DNA of 13,769 nt from positions 1 to 13,769 of the forward strand of contig CAZWIF010000035.1 of assembly GCA_964634355.1 (NCBI GenBank), in the 5' to 3' direction. Position 1 is the first letter of the stretch; each line of letters opens with the position of its first letter. Below the pieces are notes generated by a model. That model saw only the letters and a program-made list of their open reading frames with translations. It searched no databases and was not told the DNA's origin. Positions 8,386 to 13,769 of this stretch are shown here, one piece after another. The stretch is from CAKPSH01 sp964634355 (lineage in GTDB: Bacteria; Bacillota; Clostridia; TANB77; CAG-508). The translations under genes were made by a program, and so were the position numbers.

Positions 8386-8410
8386 GTCCCATAAAAAACA
8401 TTTGTGGACA

Positions 8411-9853
8411 TCATTTTTTTATCCAAATAGACACACTCCCTGAGTTACAATAAAAAATTCCATTTCCCTCATTATCTACATATATCTCCTCCTGTCTATT
8501 TCCTGTTAAATCATATAAAATTGAATTTTTGAGATTGGCTCCTACATTCATGGTTTTACAACCTTCTTCTGCATTGGACATTATTACAACTAATCCTGAA
8601 TTTGGACGACTTTCTTCTCCCTCTAATACCCAACCAATTACATTATTATTATCAAGATAATCTCTTTGTTCTCCATAAGCCAATTCTTTTCTTGCATATA
8701 ATAGCTTGTCTAACTTCTCGCTCATAGCACCTTCTTTATTTTCCTTTATTCCATAGTAATCCCCATAGAAAACACATGGTATTCCATCTTTTCTTAGTAA
8801 AATTATTGTATATGCCATTTCTTTAAACCAGCACATTATTGTGGATTCCAAAGCCTGTCCAACTTCTGTATCATGATTATCTACAAAGGTGACTGCTTTT
8901 TCAGGTTTTTCTTTTACTAGTGTTCCATCAAATATTTTACTCATATCATATGATGGATTCGTAGATGCTTCATATAAATGATAATGCAATGGAACATCAA
9001 ATAAACATGCTTGGTTTCCTATATCTTTTATATATTCCTTCAATGCCTCTACGTCATTTTTCCAGTATTCACCAATGGCAATTAATTCTTTGTCTCTGCA
9101 TACTTGTTTTATTTCCTCTAACCAATCATCAAAAAAAGTAGCTCTTATATGTTTTAATGCATCAAGTCTAAATCCATCCACTTTCGTGGTTTCCAAATAC
9201 CATTTTCCCCATTTCTTCAATTCTTCTACTACATCTACATTATTTAAATCTACATCTTCCCCCATTAAATAATCATAATTACCATTTTCATTATCAACCT
9301 CTTTATCCCAATGCTTTCCATAAAATCTATAAACAGAAGCTTTTTTCTCCTTTTCATCCCAATCAGTACCATGAAAATGTGTCCAGTTCCACTTAAAATC
9401 TGAATACATATTATTTCTTGCTTCAAAATTAAATAAAGTCCATGCTTCAATTTCTTTTTCTTTATCTATATCTTCATTTCTATTGCTTATTTTTTCCTCT
9501 ATTGCTAAAACCTTCTCTGTTCCATCCGCTCCCATCTTTTGGTTAAAAACAACATCTGCTATAACTTTTAATTTATATTTATGCAATTCTTCAATTGCCT
9601 CTAAATATTGATTTTTAGTTCCATATTTAGTTGGCACTGTTCCTTTTTGATTAAATTCTCCTAAATCATATAGGTCATAAACACCATATCCCACATCATT
9701 AACTCCCCCAGCTGCTTTATATGCTGGTGGTAACCATACTGACGTTATTCCTATATTTTTCAAATGCTCAGCATCTTTTTTTAGTTCATACCATAAGGTA
9801 CAGTTAGCGGGTAAATACCATTCAAAATATTGCATTATTGTTTTATTTATCAA
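8411..9853 (-). CDS. Cytoplasmic alpha-amylase, glycoside hydrolase family 13 (subfamily 5-like), 480 aa
   Basis: Hydrolyses internal alpha-1,4 bonds of starch-type glucans. There is no signal peptide, so it acts inside the cell, probably on glycogen or imported maltodextrins. The order NKTIMQYFEWYLP, SDFKWNWTHFHGTDWD, ENGNYDYLMGEDVD, FDVPLHYHLYEAS matches Bacillus liquefying amylases closely. The nucleophile is D231 in DGFRLDALKH, the acid/base E262 in AIGEYW, and the third Asp D328 in FVDNHDTE. Region I reads DVVFNQK, with Gln where GH13 normally has His. I favour the TTG start at 9853 because GGGGA (9862-9866) is 8 bases upstream and it gives the usual short N-terminus. ATG 9862 is possible but has no spaced ribosome binding site. 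It is preceded by its own promoter. Confidence 0.93.
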   Translation of the reverse strand: MINKTIMQYFEWYLPANCTLWYELKKDAEHLKNIGITSVWLPPAYKAAGGVNDVGYGVYDLYDLGEFNQKGTVPTKYGTKNQYLEAIEELHKYKLKVIADVVFNQKMGADGTEKVLAIEEKISNRNEDIDKEKEIEAWTLFNFEARNNMYSDFKWNWTHFHGTDWDEKEKKASVYRFYGKHWDKEVDNENGNYDYLMGEDVDLNNVDVVEELKKWGKWYLETTKVDGFRLDALKHIRATFFDDWLEEIKQVCRDKELIAIGEYWKNDVEALKEYIKDIGNQACLFDVPLHYHLYEASTNPSYDMSKIFDGTLVKEKPEKAVTFVDNHDTEVGQALESTIMCWFKEMAYTIILLRKDGIPCVFYGDYYGIKENKEGAMSEKLDKLLYARKELAYGEQRDYLDNNNVIGWVLEGEESRPNSGLVVIMSNAEEGCKTMNVGANLKNSILYDLTGNRQEEIYVDNEGNGIFYCNSGSVSIWIKK

Positions 9854-9890
9854 ATAAATCATCCCCAAAAAATATTATAATATATTAGCA

Positions 9891-9920
9891 ATTATATATT
9901 ATATAATAAAAAAAAGTCAA
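9891..9920 (-). promoter_or_regulatory. Promoter of the alpha-amylase gene
   Basis: Minus-strand TTGACT (9915-9920), an 18-base spacer and TATAAT (9891-9896). The leader would be about 30 bases to the TTG start. I saw no catabolite-response (cre) consensus, which would be common near amylase genes. Confidence 0.6.
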
Positions 9921-9924
9921 GAAA

Positions 9925-9937
9925 TGTTTTGTAAACA
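9925..9937. promoter_or_regulatory. Inverted repeat TGTTT-N3-AAACA, candidate operator in the divergent region
   Basis: TGTTT (9925-9929) and AAACA (9933-9937) are a perfect 5-base inverted repeat with a 3-base centre. It sits just upstream of the amylase -35 box, between the amylase and the divergent thioesterase gene. It is not a cre site, which needs a central CG. A TATAAT (9946-9951) on the plus strand may belong to the thioesterase promoter, but I find no good -35 for it. Confidence 0.3.
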
Positions 9938-10052
9938 AAAGATAATATAATAGGAAAGTATTAACTTTACTATTATATAAAAAATTTGCTAAGAATTTTA
10001 ATTTATGTTATTATTAATATATGATTTTAAATTAGAAAGGATCGGAATAATA

Positions 10053-10781
10053 ATGGGAACTTTTGAATATAAAACAAATATACAATTTATTGATATTGAT
10101 GAAAATAATAGACTATCTACAAAAGGTTTAATGAGAATTCTTGGCGAAGTTGCTGGGGTTCATTCAGAACTTGTTGGATATGGATTAAATCAAATTAATC
10201 AAACTCATTTAACTTGGATGATTTTAAATTGGAAACTTAAAATTTTTTCAAGACCTTCTTGGAATTCAGAATTATTAGTTAAAACATGGGCACGTACTTT
10301 CAGTAAAATAGCTTCTAATCGTGATTTTGAAGTATATGATAGTCATAATAATTTAGTTGCAATTGCATCATCTAAATGGGTATTAATCGATTCTGAAAAG
10401 CACACTATAGATAGAATAACTCCTGAGATATCTCATGCCTATGGAGCAAATGATAAATCAGTTTTTGATGTAGAGGTAAATGATAAAGAGCAAGAACCTG
10501 CAAACTCTAAGTTTATATATGAATATACCATAAAAAGACGTGATATTGATACTAATCATCATGTAAATAATTTATATTATCTAGATTATGCTTATGATGC
10601 TTTACCTGGAAACATTTGTAATACCTCATTTGATAATATTGAAATAGTGTATAAAAGGCAAATAAAAATCAATGATACCATAAAGGTTTTTTATTCTTAT
10701 GATGAGCAAAATAACCAACATATTGTGACAATTAAAAGTGAAAATTTAGATATTGTTCATGCTATTATAAAATTATTTTAG
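10053..10781 (+). CDS. Acyl-ACP thioesterase, double hot-dog type, 242 aa
   Basis: Releases free fatty acids from acyl-carrier protein in the cytoplasm. It matches the bacterial acyl-ACP thioesterase family related to plant FatA/FatB. The first hot-dog half holds MGTFEYKTNIQFIDIDENNR and a helix with LMRILGEVAGVHS. The second starts near residue 155 and carries DIDTNHHVNNLYYLDY, where D166, N168 and H170 are the likely catalytic set. The frame extends back to 10005, but I take ATG 10053. It has AAAGGA 11 bases upstream and starts at the family's usual N-terminus. It is the only plus-strand gene, divergent from the amylase and convergent with spoIIE. It shares substrate chemistry with the acpS product, but the genes are not linked in an operon. 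Confidence 0.92.
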   Translation: MGTFEYKTNIQFIDIDENNRLSTKGLMRILGEVAGVHSELVGYGLNQINQTHLTWMILNWKLKIFSRPSWNSELLVKTWARTFSKIASNRDFEVYDSHNNLVAIASSKWVLIDSEKHTIDRITPEISHAYGANDKSVFDVEVNDKEQEPANSKFIYEYTIKRRDIDTNHHVNNLYYLDYAYDALPGNICNTSFDNIEIVYKRQIKINDTIKVFYSYDEQNNQHIVTIKSENLDIVHAIIKLF

Positions 10782-10804
10782 ACAAAGGGACGGAGTTTTT
10801 GTCT
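10780..10804. repeat. REP-like palindrome with GGGACGG loop
   Basis: AGACAAA (10780-10786) pairs with TTTGTCT (10798-10804) around a loop holding GGGACGGAG. The left arm overlaps the thioesterase stop codon. There is no T-tract after it on either strand, so it is not a normal terminator. From memory, palindromes with a GGGACGG core and GACAA/TTGTC stems are dispersed repeats in Clostridia and relatives, often linked to REP-associated tyrosine transposases. One copy alone cannot prove this. Confidence 0.45.
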
Positions 10805-10833
10805 TGCGGATTTCATGGCTTGTTTACATTAAC

Positions 10834-10873
10834 TAGGGTGAAAATTGAAAAAAACATCCCAATTTTCACCCTA
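10834..10873. terminator. Perfect 14-bp hairpin between convergent genes, probable bidirectional terminator
   Basis: The left arm (10834-10847, TAGGGTGAAAATTG) and right arm (10860-10873) are exact inverted copies with a 12-base loop. It lies 17 bases after the spoIIE stop (minus strand) and about 50 bases after the thioesterase stop (plus strand). The downstream T-content is modest on the plus strand and poor on the minus strand. Placement argues for transcription termination on both sides; the sequence alone is not decisive. Confidence 0.6.
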
Positions 10874-10890
10874 AATCTCTTTTATAAATT

Positions 10891-13335
10891 TTACTTTTTA
10901 ATTACTTTTATAACAACAATTGTCATATCATCTTTTGGTCTTCCTAAATTATAATCTATTGCTTCGTGTAAAATAATATCTGCAATTTTTTTCACATCCT
11001 CTGTTTCTATCTCTGCTAATATATCCCTGACCCATAATTCCTTATTCTCATACTCTGTATTTGAATCTATAATTCCATCTGTACACATTACAATAATGTT
11101 TCCGTCATCTAAATCTCTATCAAAGGTTACTAAATCAATATTATTCAATATCCCAGCAGGTAATGATAAAGACTTAATCAATTGTACTTCTTTTCCACTT
11201 TTTACATAAGTCGGACATGCTCCATTTTTCACAATCTCTACATTTCCAGAAAACAAATCAAAAATTGCTATATCTAGTGTTGAGTACATATCATCCTTTG
11301 TATTTAAACACATTGTGCTATTAATCATTTTAATTGATGCATCTCTTTCAAATCCCGTTTTTAATAATCTTCCTAACATTTTAATTGCGACTTTACTTGA
11401 CTTTCTTGCTTCTGGTCCAGAACCCATTCCATCACTAAGTGCAATCAAGGTTTTTCCATCATCTAATTTTGTTTTAATATACGAATCCCCTGATACAACT
11501 GACTTATCCTTTGTAGTCTTTGCAATTCCTACTCTTAATAAATATTTATCTTTAGAAGAATATATTTGCTTACATATATTATTATTCTCATCAATTGCAC
11601 ATTCTTTTTTCTGCAATACAATTTCATCATCTAATACCTCAGATAATATTTCTTCTATTTCTTCAATATAGCATTCTTCTTTGCATTTATCAGTGTATAA
11701 ATTAACCATATATTTTTCATTAAGTTTTCTTATCTTTAAATCAACTATACTCATATTCTTTTTTTCAGCTAATAATTTAATCTTTGCCTTTTCTTTATAA
11801 AACTTATTTTCCTCTTTAGTTATCTCTTTTGCAATGTTAGATATTGCCTCTGAAACATTCTCCAATTGATTGGACATAGCTTTTTTATTTTCGCCTATTT
11901 TTTGTCTCCACACATATGTAACATTACTAATTCTATAAGATTCATTTATTATATTTACAATGTCTTGAGCAGCTTGTTCGATTTCTTCTAAATCTTGGGT
12001 ATTATCTAAAGTCACTATATATGTATTATGCCTTTTAAAAACCTCTTGTAAATCTAAGTAATTTATTTTCTGTTTTTCTCTTAATACGTTATAAATATCC
12101 TCAGCTATTCTATTGTTAAAATCATAAATATCCTCATATAATATATTGTCCTGCATTTCTTCTAATTTATTGCTTAATTCATTCAAAAATATTTCTTTTG
12201 GATTTTTATCATCATCAACTTCTCTATAAGTATCAGACATTACTTGAATTGCATCAGAAACATTGTTTAATTTAGAAGCAGTATATTTACTATCCTCTAG
12301 TCTATATACAGGTCTATTAGGTAATGCTTTAGATTTATCAAATAAATCATCAATATTAATTTTAATATCTTTTGGAACTAAGAACAGTGCCAATGAAGCA
12401 ACTAGTATCTCTTTAAAATATATGATAGCAACTGTGTTTCCATTATATATGTATGTAAGTAATGCATTTCCAAGCATAAAACCTATTATAACACCAAATT
12501 TACCAAATCTATTCAATATGCCCGCAATCATTCCTGAGAGTGCAAAAGACGCAATAAGCATCGGTTCAGCATTTCCTATAATCCCAACAACAGTTCCGAT
12601 AGTAATGCCTACTGTTGCTCCTACCATTATTCCATTTTTCCAACCTAACACTAAAATCATAACAATCATTATTACTTGTCCAATATTTAATCCAAAAAGA
12701 TTCACATTACTAATAGAAAGCATAGCAATTGATATCATAACACATGCTCCCATAATTTCTTCAATTGAAAAAGCTTCTTTTATCCCCCACTCTTGTATTA
12801 CCACTATTGAACCTGAAAATATCTTATAGAAAATGTATGTTGTAATACTCGTTGCAATACTTAATAAAAAATTATATATTAGAATTTCATCAAAAAGCAT
12901 TTCCACAATTTGAATTATTAAAGTAGATAAAAAAACATACTTTCCAAGCTTTCTTCTCTCATTTTTGTATTCCTCTTCATACCAAGGTTTAAAGATTAAA
13001 ATCATTGCAACAAATATCAATGACATTATTAGGTAATTTAAAACACCCATAGAGCCAAATTTAATTGCTGTTCCAACCATAGTTATAATATATATAAACA
13101 TAACTGGAATTGAATTAGCACAAGCAGCAGCAAAAATAGCCATTGAAAATGGTGCAATACCATCTCCACATGAAACCATAGACATCATAAAAACAATTAA
13201 ATACAAAATTATATTTTGCCTAGTAAAAGTTTGTCCAATTATAGAATTTAAAATCTCAAATTTTCCTTTGTTATAACTATTCTCCACTGTATTAATAGCA
13301 GCTCCCCCGTTTTTTACATCTATATTTTGAAACAT
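10891..13335 (-). CDS. spoIIE: Stage II sporulation protein E, 814 aa
   Basis: SpoIIE is a membrane-bound PP2C-type phosphatase at the polar septum. It dephosphorylates SpoIIAA to release sigma-F in the forespore and also takes part in polar division. Residues about 40-325 are a multi-helix membrane domain (roughly ten segments). Residues about 330-590 are the central FtsZ-interaction and oligomerisation region, rich in charged helices. The phosphatase domain runs from about 598 to the end. Metal-binding aspartates are visible as D617 in SGDS, D635 in SDGMGSG, D753 in CTDG and D802/D803 in KDDM. Length is close to the Bacillus subtilis protein (827). ATG 13335 has AGGTGG 9 bases upstream. The downstream neighbour is convergent, so it is monocistronic here. 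Its presence implies an endospore programme. Confidence 0.96.
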   Translation of the reverse strand: MFQNIDVKNGGAAINTVENSYNKGKFEILNSIIGQTFTRQNIILYLIVFMMSMVSCGDGIAPFSMAIFAAACANSIPVMFIYIITMVGTAIKFGSMGVLNYLIMSLIFVAMILIFKPWYEEEYKNERRKLGKYVFLSTLIIQIVEMLFDEILIYNFLLSIATSITTYIFYKIFSGSIVVIQEWGIKEAFSIEEIMGACVMISIAMLSISNVNLFGLNIGQVIMIVMILVLGWKNGIMVGATVGITIGTVVGIIGNAEPMLIASFALSGMIAGILNRFGKFGVIIGFMLGNALLTYIYNGNTVAIIYFKEILVASLALFLVPKDIKINIDDLFDKSKALPNRPVYRLEDSKYTASKLNNVSDAIQVMSDTYREVDDDKNPKEIFLNELSNKLEEMQDNILYEDIYDFNNRIAEDIYNVLREKQKINYLDLQEVFKRHNTYIVTLDNTQDLEEIEQAAQDIVNIINESYRISNVTYVWRQKIGENKKAMSNQLENVSEAISNIAKEITKEENKFYKEKAKIKLLAEKKNMSIVDLKIRKLNEKYMVNLYTDKCKEECYIEEIEEILSEVLDDEIVLQKKECAIDENNNICKQIYSSKDKYLLRVGIAKTTKDKSVVSGDSYIKTKLDDGKTLIALSDGMGSGPEARKSSKVAIKMLGRLLKTGFERDASIKMINSTMCLNTKDDMYSTLDIAIFDLFSGNVEIVKNGACPTYVKSGKEVQLIKSLSLPAGILNNIDLVTFDRDLDDGNIIVMCTDGIIDSNTEYENKELWVRDILAEIETEDVKKIADIILHEAIDYNLGRPKDDMTIVVIKVIKK

Positions 13336-13364
13336 ATCAAATAACCACCTTTAACTTTTTTAAA

Positions 13365-13397
13365 AGTATACTACTTTTATAATAAAATGTTTGTCAT
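13365..13397 (-). promoter_or_regulatory. Candidate Spo0A-type promoter of spoIIE (21-bp spacer)
   Basis: Minus-strand ATGACA (13392-13397), 21 bases, then TATACT (13365-13370). The 17-base position has no acceptable -35. The B. subtilis spoIIE promoter is known for an over-long spacer of about this size and for Spo0A-P binding near the -35. The plus-strand TGTCATA (13392-13398) overlapping the -35 matches the 0A box TGTCGAA at 5 of 7. Two more partial matches lie upstream: TGTCTTA (13433-13439, 5 of 7) and, on the minus strand, TGTCTAA (13520-13526, 6 of 7). Confidence 0.45.
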
Positions 13398-13398
13398 A

Positions 13399-13566
13399 TT
13401 TAGTTTTCTTTTTAAAAAAGTTTAATACAAAATGTCTTACATTAATTTTTCTTTTGATAATTATAAACAAATTCTTTGTATTATTTTACAATATCTTACT
13501 TAAATTTGCAATACATTTCTTAGACAAATTGTTGTTTGTTGGGATGATTTAATTCCGTGTCTTATT
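13399..13566. other. AT-rich spacer upstream of spoIIE, no gene seen
   Basis: I see no convincing open reading frame or terminator here. It holds the two upstream 0A-like partial matches noted for the spoIIE promoter. It also contains a TTGGGATGATTTAATTCC segment (13539-13556) that loosely repeats the start of the neighbouring hairpin element. Confidence 0.5.
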
Positions 13567-13733
13567 CGATTTGGGATAATTATATTAATTTTTCCAGCAA
13601 ATTCAGAAGGTCCCGTAATGTGCGAAAGAAAGATAAAATGTTAAAGATATATTACATTACTTTGCAGGTAATCCGTGAGCAGCAGGCTTTCTGAACTTTG
13701 CTTATAAAATTAATATAATTATCACCATTTTCG
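13567..13733. ncRNA. Unidentified 167-base element with a long irregular stem: candidate structured RNA or small mobile element
   Basis: The ends fold back over about 41 base pairs. The pairs are: CGA 13567-13569 with 13731-13733; TGG 13572-13574 with 13725-13727; a perfect 18-bp block 13575-13592 with 13706-13723; AGCAAA 13596-13601 with 13697-13702; and TTCAGAA 13602-13608 with 13689-13695. Further pairs to 13612/13685 include two G-U pairs that exist only if the plus strand is the RNA. The core (13613-13684) has GTAATGT (13615-13621) complementary to ACATTAC (13654-13660). TGCGAAAG (13621-13628) matches CTTTGCA (13660-13666) with one bulge, a pseudoknot arrangement. No T-tract follows. I recognise no riboswitch, 6S, SRP, RNase P or tmRNA motif. 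No target duplication is obvious at the ends. Confidence 0.5.
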
Positions 13734-13769
13734 TGCATAATACATTCCTACAAATTATAATTTATATAA

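Noticed and set aside
8386..8409. Possible terminator hairpin after the amylase gene (GTCC and GGAC arms)
   Set aside because: The stem is only 4-6 pairs with a bulge and has no following T-tract; it sits against the glmS promoter.
10005..10052. N-terminal 16-codon extension of the thioesterase
   Set aside because: There is no ribosome binding site before 10005, and the family alignment begins at the ATG at 10053.
12263..12829. Plus-strand open frame of 188 codons
   Set aside because: It lies antisense to the SpoIIE membrane domain; long antisense frames arise from the codon bias of hydrophobic segments. No start signal or homology is seen.
13557..13694. Plus-strand frame of about 45 codons from GTG 13557 through the hairpin
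   Set aside because: It has no ribosome binding site, a rare start, and no recognisable protein family. The base pairing explains the sequence better.
13652..13738. Minus-strand 28-codon frame beginning MHENGDNYINF with a weak TAGGA site upstream
   Set aside because: It is read entirely from the right arm and core of the long hairpin. The left arm gives a similar DNYINF peptide on the plus strand simply because the arms are inverted copies. It is too short and unsupported to call a gene.
1..13769. CRISPR array, tRNA, rRNA, insertion sequence or phage genes
   Set aside because: I saw no regularly spaced direct repeats, no tRNA-like cloverleaf, no rRNA segments and no transposase, integrase or phage structural gene.

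Overview
The window is AT-rich DNA that reads as a spore-forming member of the Clostridia (Bacillota), probably an uncultured or gut lineage. The reasons are a full-length SpoIIE, strong AGGAGG-type ribosome binding sites, sigma-A style promoters with 17-base spacers, WG-repeat proteins and a Gly-Phe-Arg-Leu-Asp type cytoplasmic alpha-amylase. Stop codons include TGA, so the standard bacterial code applies. Assignment below class level is not possible from the sequence alone.

All genes but one are on the minus strand. In transcription order, right to left: spoIIE (13335-10891); a convergent plus-strand acyl-ACP thioesterase (10053-10781); an intracellular GH13 alpha-amylase (9853-8411); glmS (8326-6503); a membrane-anchored WG-repeat protein, called WG2 (6415-4904); acpS (4886-4509); tatD (4456-3686); a small pilin/TadE-like single-pass membrane protein (3592-3029) closed by a strong terminator; a second membrane-anchored WG-repeat protein, WG1 (2837-1272); and a PLP-dependent methionine gamma-lyase/aluminium-resistance family enzyme (1240 to beyond base 1).

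Likely transcription units are: spoIIE alone; amylase alone or with read-through; glmS from its own extended -10 promoter; WG2-acpS-tatD as a compact operon; the pilin-like gene from a promoter that overlaps the tatD stop codon; and WG1 plus the lyase. Most genes are housekeeping functions: cell-wall amino sugar supply, carrier-protein activation, DNA/RNA repair nuclease and glucan use. SpoIIE adds compartment-specific sigma-F activation during sporulation. The WG-repeat proteins and the pilin-like protein are the envelope components of unknown role.

The least explained part is the 434-base gene-free stretch at the right end. It holds a candidate Spo0A-type spoIIE promoter with a 21-base spacer. 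Next to it is a 167-base element (13567-13733) whose ends form a long irregular stem of about 41 base pairs. Its core can form a pseudoknot and two mutually exclusive hairpins. I do not recognise it as a known RNA family; it could be a structured RNA or a small non-autonomous mobile element.
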